From Spirochaetota bacterium (GTDB taxonomy: Bacteria; Spirochaetota; UBA4802; JAFGJZ01), in NCBI GenBank assembly GCA_016934935.1, contig JAFGRW010000024.1, positions 1-64,000 of the forward strand: a stretch of 64,000 nucleotides of DNA, given 5' to 3'. A program made the position numbers and the translations under genes. Below the pieces are notes generated by a model, which was not told the origin of the DNA, made no database searches, and worked only from the letters and a program-made list of their open reading frames with translations. The number at the start of each line of letters is the position of its first letter. Positions within the stretch are counted from its first letter, which is position 1. Shown here piece by piece: positions 16,855-25,436 of this stretch.

Positions 16855-18504
16855 TTACTTTCCGGCCATCATCGCCTGTACGTCCTCTTTAGCGTTTGTG
16901 ATGCCTTTAAGTTCGAAGCTCTTGATAATGAAGTCTGCTATGTTTGGTGATAAAAATCCTGGTAACGTAGGTCCAAGGCGAATTCCCTTTACTCCAAGAT
17001 GCAACAAGGCAAGTAAAACGAGTACTGCCTTCTGTTCGTACCATGCGATATCAAAAGAAATTGGCAAATCGTTTATATCGGCCATTTTAAAGGCCTTCTG
17101 AAGTTCTAACGCGATAACAGCTAACGAATAAGAGTCGTTACATTGTCCAGCATCAAGAACCCGGGGAATCCCATCAATATCACCAAGATCAAGCTTGTTA
17201 TAACGGTACTTTGCGCAACCGGCAGTAAGAATCACGGTATCTTTGGGCAGCTCTTTCGCAACCTCGGTATAATATGATCTTGACTTGTGACGACCATCGC
17301 AACCAGCCATAACGATAAAGCGTTTAATCTTTCCTGCTTTTATCGCTTCAATTATCTTGTCGGCAAGTTTTAGAACCTGCTTGTGGCCGAAACCGCCTAC
17401 AATCTTTCCGCTTTCAATTGCTGCAGGAGCATCGCATTTTTTTGCCATGTCGATTATTGGTCCAAAATCTTTGTGACCACCTGGCTCTCTATCGGGAATG
17501 TATGCAAGCCCCTCAAAACCTACGGCGCCTGTTGTAAATATCCTGTCCATTTTGTCTGCGTCCGGTGGAACAAGACAGTTGGACGTAAACAGTGCAGGTC
17601 CATTAAAACTCTTTAATTCGTCTTTTTGCAGGTACCAGGAGTTACCGTAGTTGCCGCGAAGGTGATCATATTTTTTAAAGAAAGGCCTGTAGTGAGCAGG
17701 CAGCATCTCGCTATGAGTGTATATATCTACTTGTTGATCTTTCGTCTGCTCCAGAAGCTCTTCAAGGTCTACAAGATCGTGACCGGAAATTAATATCCCC
17801 GGATTAGCACCTACACCGAGGTTAACTTCTGATATTTCGGTATCACCGTAATGAGAGTTGGCTTCATCAAGATAGGCCATAGCTTTGACACCATATTCAC
17901 CTGTTTTCATAACATAAGAGATAAGATCGTCCTGAGCGGCGTTCTGATCCGCGATTACCGACAGTGCCTCCATTATAAATTTGAAAATTTCTTCACCGTC
18001 TTTTACTATCTGGTAACCGTGTTCAAGATAGGCAGACATTCCTTTCAGGCCATACAGAATGGTCGCCTTTAGTGAACGGATGTCCTCGTTTTCAATTTCA
18101 AGCCAACCGCCGGTTCCTGATTCTGCTTTAGCCAGGATATCATTATCGTTAGCAGGTGTCCAGACAGCGTAATCCGGAAGATCTCCGCTAACTTTGGTTT
18201 TTTCCAGTAACTGTTTTTTTACGGTTTCACGGTGTTTGATCGCCTGATTAATCTTTTGAACAAAGTGATCCTTACTGAAATCTGCGTTAGTGATGGTCAT
18301 AAAAAGACCCTTTGCGATAAAAAAGGCCGCTTCCTCGTTATAAAGGTCTTTTTGGGTTGCCATATTGCCCCAAAATGAAATTCCTTTAAGTGTCCAGATA
18401 AAAAGATCCTGCAGGTTGGCAACATCCGACTTCTTCCCGCATACTCCCTGCATTTTGTCGCAACCCCTGTTCTGTGCTGTTTCCTGACATTGATGACAAA
18501 ACAT
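16855..18504 (-). CDS. hcp: Hydroxylamine reductase / hybrid-cluster protein
   Basis: A 549-residue iron-sulfur protein that reduces hydroxylamine and, in characterised homologues, acts on nitric oxide as part of nitrosative-stress defence in anaerobes. The N-terminal Cys residues at 3, 6, 15 and 22 (FCHQCQET...GCDKMQGVCGK) ligate the cubane cluster. Downstream FTSNCLVPP, TAGCAKYRYNK and DAGQCNDSY carry the hybrid-cluster ligands. An AGGGGG ribosome site lies five bases before the ATG. It is divergent from rubrerythrin, and an FNR-like site lies about 40 bases upstream of its likely transcription start. Confidence 0.97.
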   Translation of the reverse strand: MFCHQCQETAQNRGCDKMQGVCGKKSDVANLQDLFIWTLKGISFWGNMATQKDLYNEEAAFFIAKGLFMTITNADFSKDHFVQKINQAIKHRETVKKQLLEKTKVSGDLPDYAVWTPANDNDILAKAESGTGGWLEIENEDIRSLKATILYGLKGMSAYLEHGYQIVKDGEEIFKFIMEALSVIADQNAAQDDLISYVMKTGEYGVKAMAYLDEANSHYGDTEISEVNLGVGANPGILISGHDLVDLEELLEQTKDQQVDIYTHSEMLPAHYRPFFKKYDHLRGNYGNSWYLQKDELKSFNGPALFTSNCLVPPDADKMDRIFTTGAVGFEGLAYIPDREPGGHKDFGPIIDMAKKCDAPAAIESGKIVGGFGHKQVLKLADKIIEAIKAGKIKRFIVMAGCDGRHKSRSYYTEVAKELPKDTVILTAGCAKYRYNKLDLGDIDGIPRVLDAGQCNDSYSLAVIALELQKAFKMADINDLPISFDIAWYEQKAVLVLLALLHLGVKGIRLGPTLPGFLSPNIADFIIKSFELKGITNAKEDVQAMMAGK

Positions 18505-18533
18505 ATATACCCCCTGAATAAGTTATTTTCTCT

Positions 18534-18574
18534 ATTATAACCTATAATATCAGAAGAACATTGACCCAAATCAA
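18534..18574 (-). promoter_or_regulatory. FNR-like activator site and -10 box of the hcp promoter
   Basis: TTGACCCAAATCAA (18561-18574) matches the FNR consensus TTGAT-N4-ATCAA with one mismatch. On the minus strand a TATAAT hexamer reads at 18539-18534. A start about 7 bases beyond it puts the site centre near -40, which is the class II activation position. The site lies 57-70 bases upstream of the hcp start codon. The spacing is read from sequence. The regulator is inferred. Confidence 0.7.
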
Positions 18575-18584
18575 GTTTTAAGGG

Positions 18585-18632
18585 CTTTAAACGGTATAAA
18601 CGTTCCAGAAATGGTAATTTTTCGAAGTTCTC
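18585..18632 (+). repeat. Intergenic repeat, copy B (right half)
   Basis: From CTTTAAACGG through GAAATGGTAATTTTTCGAAG to TTCTCT this matches the right half of copies A and E. The internal palindrome has decayed and the left terminal repeat is missing. It lies in the hcp-rubrerythrin intergenic region. Confidence 0.8.
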
Positions 18633-18732
18633 TTATACAAAAGAATTTTTTACAAAATTCTTGCAAAAGGATCATCCTTAAGAGTTTATGTTAATGTATT
18701 AAATTTACCAACTGTTATCGGAGGATTAACAC

Positions 18733-19308
18733 ATGGCTAAAATCAAAGGAACAAAAACGGAGAAGAATCTGCTTACAGCATTCGCGGGAGAATCACAGGC
18801 TCGTAATCGTTATACATATTATGCCAGCAAGGCAAAAAAGGACGGATATGTTCAGATATCCACAATTTTTGAGGAGACCGCTAACCAGGAGAAGGAGCAC
18901 GCCAAGCGTTTTTTCAAGTTTTTAGAGGGTGGTGAGCTGATGATAGAGGCAGCGTTTCCGGCTGGTGTAATCGGAACGACAGAGCAGAATCTAAAAGACG
19001 CTGCGGACGGAGAGAAGCATGAGTGGTCCGAGATGTATCCCGAATTTGCCAGGACAGCTCGCGAAGAGGGCTTTGAAGAGATTGCGAAAGTATTTGAGGC
19101 GGTATCTGTCGCAGAGAAGCAGCACGAAAAACGTTATAGAGATTTGATGAATAATATTAATTCGGGTCTTGTGTTCAAACGTGATAATGTTGTTGTATGG
19201 CGCTGCAGAAATTGCGGCTATTTGCATGAGGCAACAGAGGCACCTGATCTTTGTGCGGCTTGTGCTCATCCAAAGGCTCATTTTGAACTTCTTGGTGAAA
19301 ACTGGTAA
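18733..19308 (+). CDS. rbr: Rubrerythrin
   Basis: A peroxidase of anaerobes that reduces hydrogen peroxide with electrons from rubredoxin or NADH systems. The 191-residue protein has a ferritin-like four-helix domain with the diiron ligands in AGESQARNRY (about 16-25), EETANQEKEHAKRF (about 51-64), EEIAKVFEAVSVAEKQHEKRY (about 116-136), and a C-terminal rubredoxin-like domain with CRNCGY and CAAC. GGAGG at 18720-18724 precedes the ATG. Its neighbour hcp on the other strand makes this an oxidative/nitrosative stress locus. Confidence 0.97.
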   Translation: MAKIKGTKTEKNLLTAFAGESQARNRYTYYASKAKKDGYVQISTIFEETANQEKEHAKRFFKFLEGGELMIEAAFPAGVIGTTEQNLKDAADGEKHEWSEMYPEFARTAREEGFEEIAKVFEAVSVAEKQHEKRYRDLMNNINSGLVFKRDNVVVWRCRNCGYLHEATEAPDLCAACAHPKAHFELLGENW

Positions 19309-19324
19309 TAACGGTAGAATCTGA

Positions 19325-20005
19325 ATGGGTTTTAAATTAGAGCCGAACGATTTGATTGAGCAAAAGGGCGGTTTCCTGACTGATCGGGAGGGTAATCCGG
19401 CAGTTATACCTGGCGGATGGGCTTTTCTGCCGGCAGGGGATGCAGCCGTAACACGCAAGACAAAAGCAGGCGGCTCTTTTCTTGCGGTCAGGTACCGGCA
19501 TGGTCGTAAATGGTTTTCCAAAGGTATCTGGGCCGATGCTGATATTATAGAAATGGCAAAAAAAGAGGTTAATCAAAAACGGTCAACTGAAGATTATAAA
19601 CGAAGAAGTGAACAGGTAAAAAAATACCGGCAAAAAAAAGAGCAGCAGTACGCAGTTCAGTTCGAGCAGGAAATAGCTGATTTTTTGAATTTTGCATCGG
19701 TTTATAAAAGTCTTCAAGACCGGCTTTCAAAAACTATCAGTGAGTATGCTGTACCTGTTGGAAGCGGAACCGTAGCCCGTACAAAAATGATACCAATAGA
19801 AAAACGGGCCGAGAGCGCTGTAATCGCGTGGCTGCGACACAATATTACGGAATATGACAATATGGCAATACCCAGACAAAAGGGTGCCAGACGTGAAATA
19901 AGAAGGTCCCTGGCGAGAGCTTCACGTGATATTCTTGATAAGTACAGAAAAGGAGAGGAGATCCCCGAACACTGCCCGCTTAAACGGGCGTGCCGGGGTC
20001 TTTAG
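19325..20005 (+). CDS. DUF2293-containing protein
   Basis: A 226-residue soluble basic protein. The C-terminal part, AVIAWLRHNITEYDNMAIPR and the following R-rich GARREIRRSL, matches the DUF2293 pattern. The middle (about 75-110) is a highly charged helical stretch. The function of the family is unknown. The ATG lies 16 bp after rubrerythrin, so co-transcription is likely. The final codons form a GC-rich hairpin (about 19960-20000) that may help end the transcript. Confidence 0.7.
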   Translation: MGFKLEPNDLIEQKGGFLTDREGNPAVIPGGWAFLPAGDAAVTRKTKAGGSFLAVRYRHGRKWFSKGIWADADIIEMAKKEVNQKRSTEDYKRRSEQVKKYRQKKEQQYAVQFEQEIADFLNFASVYKSLQDRLSKTISEYAVPVGSGTVARTKMIPIEKRAESAVIAWLRHNITEYDNMAIPRQKGARREIRRSLARASRDILDKYRKGEEIPEHCPLKRACRGL

Positions 20006-20058
20006 AGGATTTGCATGGGGTTGAAAGTGTGATATCAAAAAACGGTCAGTTGGGGGGC

Positions 20059-20454
20059 TTACCGTTTATTTGCGATTACATATTGGCTTTCGCCTATTTT
20101 GGTCAGCCAGTTGTCCAGAAAATGGCTTAATTCGTTTACAAGATCGTGATTTGACATAGTGCTTTCATCGATCTCCTTATAAGTTTCATTAAAATCGTCA
20201 TGGTATGTAAGTGGCTTGACAATTCCTTTACTCCAGTCTGCAATAATCTCCATGTCGGGATCGGCTTTAAGCGAACCTCCGTCAAGGTCATAGTGTGAGA
20301 TAGAGAAGTGGAGTATTTTGCCGTCATCACGCATCTTGTTGAGATGCAGGTCTTTCATGCCGGGTCTTTTGTATCTAACGTAACTGTTTTCACGGAGTGA
20401 TGCGAGAAATTGCATTTTTTCGAGCGTTTTGTAATTTTTTTCTATTATGTTCAT
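20059..20454 (-). CDS. Small hypothetical protein, possibly DUF1249/DUF6908-like
   Basis: A 131-residue soluble protein without signal peptide. The layout LHFSISHYD...DPDMEII...KPLTYHDDFN...HFLDNWLTKI resembles the YqiB/DUF1249 and DUF6908 fold (a beta sheet ending in a helix with FLxxWL), but the match is by eye only. It is transcribed alone from a strong promoter whose -10 box is covered by a 20-bp palindrome, so it is probably tightly regulated. Confidence 0.65.
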   Translation of the reverse strand: MNIIEKNYKTLEKMQFLASLRENSYVRYKRPGMKDLHLNKMRDDGKILHFSISHYDLDGGSLKADPDMEIIADWSKGIVKPLTYHDDFNETYKEIDESTMSNHDLVNELSHFLDNWLTKIGESQYVIANKR

Positions 20455-20472
20455 TGCCTAACCTCACTTAAG

Positions 20473-20511
20473 TACTATACATATGTATAGTATATTGGTT
20501 ATTTATGTCAA
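20473..20511 (-). promoter_or_regulatory. Promoter overlapped by a 20-bp perfect palindrome (candidate operator)
   Basis: On the minus strand TTGACA (20511-20506), a 16-base spacer and TATACA (20489-20484) form a near-consensus promoter. The palindrome TACTATACATATGTATAGTA at 20473-20492 is perfect and covers the -10 box, 19 bases upstream of the start codon at 20454. A repressor bound there would block transcription. Confidence 0.75.
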
Positions 20512-20603
20512 GTTTTTTCATGTTTTTTTGTAAAATTATCCGATTATTCAAAGATTATTTGAATTTGATATGAAGAATCTGCAGTTTTACGGCGGAGATT
20601 ACA

Positions 20604-21365
20604 ATGAAAAGATCGCTGATCGTTATAATGATGTTGCTGTTTTCATGCAAACCAGCCGATAACCCTTCTAAACAGGTATCAAAAGAGAGTTTCAATACAA
20701 ATGAAACTCGAATTAAAAAAATAGCAGTAATCAATCCGGCGAAAGATCCATTAAAACTGTCCATGGTTAACCCCGTCCTTGAGATAATTCCAAACAACGG
20801 CTCTGTTAGAACCATGGTCTTTCACTACAAAGAGCGGAATTCATTTAAATCATTTAAACCGGACATAATTATTGTTACCGGGCAATCTACTCCGTGGAAC
20901 GAGTACGATCTTTCACAGTTCAACTATATACGTGAATATATCGAATCAGAAAAGGTTTATGCTTTGGGTATTTGCGGCGGACACCAGCTTTTTGCAATGT
21001 TGTGGGGAGGAACGGTTGATCTTGTAAAAGAGGCGAGTTGTGATAAATCGAAGGGGTATTCAGGTTGTTATAAAGTAAAGGGTTTTGTGAATGTTGAAAT
21101 AATCGGTGACAGGTTAGGACTTTTTGCGGGATATCCCGATAAGACCAGATTTTATGCCTCACATTGTGAAGAGATAAAAAAAATCCCTGATGAATTTAAA
21201 GTTATAGCCGAACATATTCTTGTAAAAAATTATGCCATTAAGCATAAGTTATTACCGCTTTACGGTGTTCAGTTCCACCCGGAGTTGCCGGCTAACAATC
21301 CCGAAAAGGGACGCGCTGTTATTGATAATTTCTTAAAGTTGGCAGGATGCTATATAGGAGAGTAG
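20604..21365 (+). CDS. Class I glutamine amidotransferase-like lipoprotein
   Basis: A 253-residue protein with a short signal and lipobox LLFSC (Cys about residue 15), followed by a GATase1 fold. ALGICGGHQLFAMLWGG (about 118-134) holds the nucleophile Cys and GVQFHPELP (about 226-234) the catalytic His and Glu. The family normally works in the cytoplasm, so a lipid anchor is odd. It is followed 7 bp later by a Nudix gene on the same strand. Its substrate is unknown. A gamma-glutamyl hydrolase-like activity is one possibility. Confidence 0.8.
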   Translation: MKRSLIVIMMLLFSCKPADNPSKQVSKESFNTNETRIKKIAVINPAKDPLKLSMVNPVLEIIPNNGSVRTMVFHYKERNSFKSFKPDIIIVTGQSTPWNEYDLSQFNYIREYIESEKVYALGICGGHQLFAMLWGGTVDLVKEASCDKSKGYSGCYKVKGFVNVEIIGDRLGLFAGYPDKTRFYASHCEEIKKIPDEFKVIAEHILVKNYAIKHKLLPLYGVQFHPELPANNPEKGRAVIDNFLKLAGCYIGE

Positions 21366-21372
21366 AGATTAA

Positions 21373-21873
21373 ATGGAAGAGTTTTTTGATGTTGTAGATG
21401 ACAATAACAGGGTTATAGGCAGGGCGGCTCGCAGTGAGTGTCATGGTAATCCGGATCTTGCTCACAGGGTAGTTCATGTACTGGTTTTTAATTCGGCCGG
21501 GCAGCTTTATCTTCAAAAACGGTCAATGACAAAGGATATTCAGCCCGGGTTTTGGGATACTTCTGTAGGTGGTCACTTGATGGAAGGTGAGAGCTATCCT
21601 GATGCGGCGATTCGCGAGATGAAGGAAGAGCTTGATATAGAGGGTGTAGAGCTCGAAGAGCTGTATGGTTATGTTTTACGAAACAGCATAGAAACCGAAT
21701 TTATTACGACTTTTAGAACAGTTTATGACGGTGAAATTAATCCTGATCCGGGAGAAATTTCTGAAGGAAGATTCTTTGATCTTGAAAAAATAGAGTCATT
21801 AATGGGGACAGGGTATTTCTCATCCAATTTTGAGGATGAATTTAATCTTTATAAAGAGAAATATCTGAAATAG
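21373..21873 (+). CDS. Nudix hydrolase, isopentenyl-diphosphate-isomerase-like (YfcD type)
   Basis: A 166-residue protein with a clean Nudix box, GHLMEGESYPDAAIREMKEE, at about residues 57-76. The N-terminal FDVVDDNNRVIGRAAR and HRVVHVLVFNSAGQLYLQKR segments are typical of the YfcD/IDI-like subgroup. It probably hydrolyses a nucleoside or other diphosphate. True IDI activity is unlikely to be needed because the MEP pathway is present (dxr). It lies 7 bp after the GATase-like lipoprotein gene. Confidence 0.9.
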   Translation: MEEFFDVVDDNNRVIGRAARSECHGNPDLAHRVVHVLVFNSAGQLYLQKRSMTKDIQPGFWDTSVGGHLMEGESYPDAAIREMKEELDIEGVELEELYGYVLRNSIETEFITTFRTVYDGEINPDPGEISEGRFFDLEKIESLMGTGYFSSNFEDEFNLYKEKYLK

Positions 21874-21982
21874 TAATATATTTTGAAATAGTGTCGCCTG
21901 TATTGTATTATATAATCTGTAGTAGTCAGAAGTTATCAGATTAACCATTTTTGGCTTTCATAGAGTAGTAATGGAGGTTGTT

Positions 21983-22414
21983 ATGAACTACAGAATTATC
22001 CCGTTTGATGAGGCGTACCGGGTGGATATTATTGATTTATGGGGAAAGGTTTTTGAGTATCAGGACGCGCATAACAGTCCGGAACTTTCGCTGCAGCATA
22101 AACTGGACCACTCACCTGAACTGCTTTTGATTGCGGTAGAGGAAGAGGAGCTTTGCGGAGCAGTTATGGGGGGATATGATGGACATCGTGGATGGATATA
22201 CTCTCTGGCTGTGGCACCGGAGTACCGGGGGCAAGGGATTGGAGCTGAGTTGATGCAGGCCATTGAAGATAAATTAACCGCTCAGGGTGCTGTTAAGATA
22301 AATTTGCAGTTAATCGGTCATAACAGGGAACTTGTTCGATTTTACGAGAAACTCGGATATATGACTGAGGATCGGATCAGCCTTGGCAAGAAGATAGTAG
22401 TTAAGAATAATTAA
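21983..22414 (+). CDS. GNAT family N-acetyltransferase
   Basis: A 143-residue single-domain acetyltransferase. The acetyl-CoA binding motif is IYSLAVAPEYRGQGIGAELM (about residues 68-87), followed by the family's last strand and helix (INLQLIGHNRELVRFYEKLG). I chose the ATG at 21983 over 21971 because GGAGG at 21973-21977 sits five bases upstream. The substrate is not predictable. The next gene starts 18 bp downstream. Confidence 0.9.
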   Translation: MNYRIIPFDEAYRVDIIDLWGKVFEYQDAHNSPELSLQHKLDHSPELLLIAVEEEELCGAVMGGYDGHRGWIYSLAVAPEYRGQGIGAELMQAIEDKLTAQGAVKINLQLIGHNRELVRFYEKLGYMTEDRISLGKKIVVKNN

Positions 22415-22432
22415 TATAATAAAGGATTTACG

Positions 22433-23191
22433 ATGCTGACACTCTATTTTTCGGGAACAGGGAACAGCAGATATGTAGCGGAGTGCTTCTCCGGGATTAT
22501 GAAGGCTGACTGTTTTTCCATAGAAGATGATATCGATTTTTCAGATAAAATCAGATCGAATGATACTATTTGCTTCTGTTACCCGGTTTACGGGTCATGT
22601 TTACCGATAATAATGTCTGATTTTGTAAAGCGGAACCAAAAAAGTCTATCAAACAAAAAAATAGTTATTATTTGCACACAACATGTTTTTTCGGGAGATG
22701 GAGCCCGCGTGTTTTCAGATCATCTGAAAGGAATTGAGTACCAGGTGATTTACGCGGAGCATATTCGAATGCCCAATAATATATCTAATCTGTTTTTTTA
22801 CAGGATGGAGACCCCTGACGAGATAATATCGATTACTCAAAAGGCAAACGATAAAATTCGGAAGATTTGTGAGCAGATAAAAGAGGGAGTAGTTATTAGG
22901 CGTGGGTTTAATCCTGTTTCGCGCTTTCTGGGTTTTACAGCCCAGCGCTGGTATTTCTCTGTAATAATGAAGCTGTCCAAAAAATGGGTTAAAGTCTTTG
23001 ATAATTGTAACGGCTGTTCAATCTGTGTTCAAGTATGTCCTGTAAACAATTTAAAAATCGTAAGCAAAAAAGCGCAGCCCCGGGGTAAATGTATATTGTG
23101 TTACCGATGTGTGAATCGTTGCCCTCAAAAGGCAATTTCCGTTATGTTTAATACAAAAGTTACAAGACAGTATAAGGGAATAAATTGTTAG
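22433..23191 (+). CDS. EFR1-type flavodoxin-ferredoxin fusion protein
   Basis: A 252-residue redox protein. The N-terminus YFSGTGNSRYVAE (about residues 5-17) is the FMN phosphate loop of flavodoxins. The C-terminus has two 4Fe-4S motifs, CNGCSICVQVCP (about 197-208) and CILCYRCVNRCP (about 221-232). EFR1 proteins are common in anaerobes, and their partner is usually unknown. The ATG lies 18 bp after the GNAT gene. The arrangement suggests an electron carrier in cytosolic redox metabolism. Confidence 0.9.
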   Translation: MLTLYFSGTGNSRYVAECFSGIMKADCFSIEDDIDFSDKIRSNDTICFCYPVYGSCLPIIMSDFVKRNQKSLSNKKIVIICTQHVFSGDGARVFSDHLKGIEYQVIYAEHIRMPNNISNLFFYRMETPDEIISITQKANDKIRKICEQIKEGVVIRRGFNPVSRFLGFTAQRWYFSVIMKLSKKWVKVFDNCNGCSICVQVCPVNNLKIVSKKAQPRGKCILCYRCVNRCPQKAISVMFNTKVTRQYKGINC

Positions 23192-23212
23192 AAAATTATT
23201 TTTGCGGTACAA

Positions 23213-25381
23213 TTGTATGCTATGATAAAAAGAAAAAGTATCCTGCTTGTTGAAGATGATGTGATTGTTTCGGCCATTGAAAAACAGCAGTTAGAAAAGA
23301 GCGGTTATCTGGTGTGTCATGTTTGCAACGGTGAAGATGCGGTTCGGACAGTGCTTGATTGCGATACAGTTTATGATCTGATACTTATGGACATCGATCT
23401 TGGTCATGGAATGGACGGAACCCAGACAGCGCAGAAGATACTTGAGCACATGGACATCCCCATCCTTTTCTTATCATCACATACAGAGCCCGAAATGGTT
23501 GAAAAAACCGAAAAAATAACCTCTTACGGATATGTTGTAAAAAACTCCGGACCAGTAATTCTTGATGCTTCCATAAAAATGGCTATAAAACTTTTTGAGT
23601 CCAAGTTAGAGAGAAAACTTGCCGAAGCCAGATTGCGTACTACCGAAAAGAAATTCCGTAACCTTATGGAAAATATTGATACTGTTGGTGTCCAGGGATA
23701 CGGCTCTGACGGGACAATACATTATTGGAATAAGGCGTCCGAGAAAATTTATGGATTTACAGAAAAGGAAGCTGTAGGGAGTAATCTTCTTGATCTGATT
23801 ATACCTCCTGAAATGCGGTATGAGGTTTCAACGGCAATAGATAAAATGGCAAAATCCGGTGAACCCATCCCGTCATCGGAACTTCTGCTTATGAAAAAAA
23901 ACGGTTCGCCTGTTCCTGTAATATCCAATCATGCTGTTGTTAAAACTCCGGGATGTGCACCGGAGCTTTTTTGTCTGGATGTTGATATCAGCGAACGTAA
24001 AGAGATTGAGCGAAACCTCTACTTAAAAGATTATATTATCACCTCTTCAATTTCGGCAATTGCGACCTGTGATCTGGATGGAAGAATGACCTACGGTAAT
24101 CCCTATTTCGAAAAGCTATGGGGCTTTGCGGAAGTTAATGAATATATCGGGGTTCCTTTTCACAAGTTGTGGCAGGTGGAAGATCAATTTGATGATATTA
24201 TGGGAACTCTTGGATCTGGAGGAAACTGGTCGGGAGAAATAAAAGCGAGAAGAAAAGACGGTTCTCTTTTTGATGTACATGTATCAGCTACAACGGTCTA
24301 TGACAAGGAAGGTAACCCTGTGGCGTTGACATCCGCCTCCATAGAGGTGACGGAACAGAAAAATGCCAAGAGGTTGTTAAGCGAAAGTGAAGAAAGATTT
24401 AATTTGGCCATGGAGGTCAAGAATGAGGGTATCTGGGATTGGCATATCGTAAGTAATGACGTTATTTTTGATAACCGATACTACACAATGGCCGGTTATG
24501 CCCCGGGTGAATTTGCCCAAAAGTTATCTTCATGGACTGAGCGTGTTCATCCTGATGATTTATCGATTTGTAATTCTGCAATTGAGGAATATTTTATCGG
24601 CAAAATCGAATGTTTTGATGCGGAGTTTCGTTTTAAACGTAAAGACGGATCATGGATGTGGATACAGGGAAGAGGTAAAATAGTTGAGCGAGATGAAAAT
24701 GGGGAGCCATTAAGAATCGTAGGCACTCATACAGATATTACAAAACGAAAACAGGTAGAAGAAGAGAACCAAAAACAGCTTGCCGAGAAAGAGCTGCTGT
24801 TGCGTGAAGTGCATCATCGCGTTAAAAACAATATTGCCAATATAGCAAATCTATTATCATTACAGGTTGGCTCTACCCGCAATATGGAAGTCAAGACTGC
24901 GTTACAGGATGCTGCGTCCCGTGTGCAAAGCATGCGTATACTATATGACAGGCTTTTGGTATCGGACGATCTTCGCGAAATACCGGTAAAAAATTATGTG
25001 GATACCCTTATAGATTCTATAATACAGGTTTTCTCTGACCGGAAAGGTATAAGCATTAAAAGAACTATTACTGATTTCAATATTGCTGCAAAGCAGGCGG
25101 TAATAATCGGTATAATTATTAATGAGCTGTTAACAAATGTTTTTAAATATGCGTTTAAAAATAGAGAGCATGGTAATGTTCTTGTTATGCTGAAGAAAAA
25201 TAAAAATGTGGTTAACTTAACTATTGAGGATGACGGTATGGGAATTGAGTCTAAAGAAAATGCTAATAACAGTCAAGGATTTGGTTTAACCATTGTCAAA
25301 ATGCTTGTGGAGCAGTTAAACGGAACCAAAAGTATTGAAAATAAGAATGGAACCCGAACTGAAATTCGGTTTGAAATATAA
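23213..25381 (+). CDS. Multi-PAS histidine kinase with N-terminal receiver domain (HisKA_2 type)
   Basis: A 722-residue soluble sensor kinase. The order is a receiver domain (about residues 8-125, phospho-acceptor in LILMDIDLG), three PAS domains with PAC tails (about 143-265, 270-390, 395-515), HisKA_2 with LLREVHHRVKNNIANI (about 528-543, His phosphorylation site), and a HATPase domain to the end with NELLTNVFKYAF and DDGMGI. There is no membrane segment. It lacks a dedicated downstream regulator nearby. The start could also be the ATG nine bases later, and neither has a good ribosome site. Confidence 0.92.
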   Translation: MYAMIKRKSILLVEDDVIVSAIEKQQLEKSGYLVCHVCNGEDAVRTVLDCDTVYDLILMDIDLGHGMDGTQTAQKILEHMDIPILFLSSHTEPEMVEKTEKITSYGYVVKNSGPVILDASIKMAIKLFESKLERKLAEARLRTTEKKFRNLMENIDTVGVQGYGSDGTIHYWNKASEKIYGFTEKEAVGSNLLDLIIPPEMRYEVSTAIDKMAKSGEPIPSSELLLMKKNGSPVPVISNHAVVKTPGCAPELFCLDVDISERKEIERNLYLKDYIITSSISAIATCDLDGRMTYGNPYFEKLWGFAEVNEYIGVPFHKLWQVEDQFDDIMGTLGSGGNWSGEIKARRKDGSLFDVHVSATTVYDKEGNPVALTSASIEVTEQKNAKRLLSESEERFNLAMEVKNEGIWDWHIVSNDVIFDNRYYTMAGYAPGEFAQKLSSWTERVHPDDLSICNSAIEEYFIGKIECFDAEFRFKRKDGSWMWIQGRGKIVERDENGEPLRIVGTHTDITKRKQVEEENQKQLAEKELLLREVHHRVKNNIANIANLLSLQVGSTRNMEVKTALQDAASRVQSMRILYDRLLVSDDLREIPVKNYVDTLIDSIIQVFSDRKGISIKRTITDFNIAAKQAVIIGIIINELLTNVFKYAFKNREHGNVLVMLKKNKNVVNLTIEDDGMGIESKENANNSQGFGLTIVKMLVEQLNGTKSIENKNGTRTEIRFEI

Positions 25382-25436
25382 CCGGTAGTGAATGTTTCAG
25401 TTTGGTTTATAACCGACTGATTAATAATTACTGATT

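Noticed and set aside
19960-20000. GC-rich hairpin inside the last codons of the DUF2293 gene
   Set aside because: Stems GATCCCCG/CGGGG and GCCCG/CGGGC are real, but the T-run is short (TTT), so I do not call a terminator.
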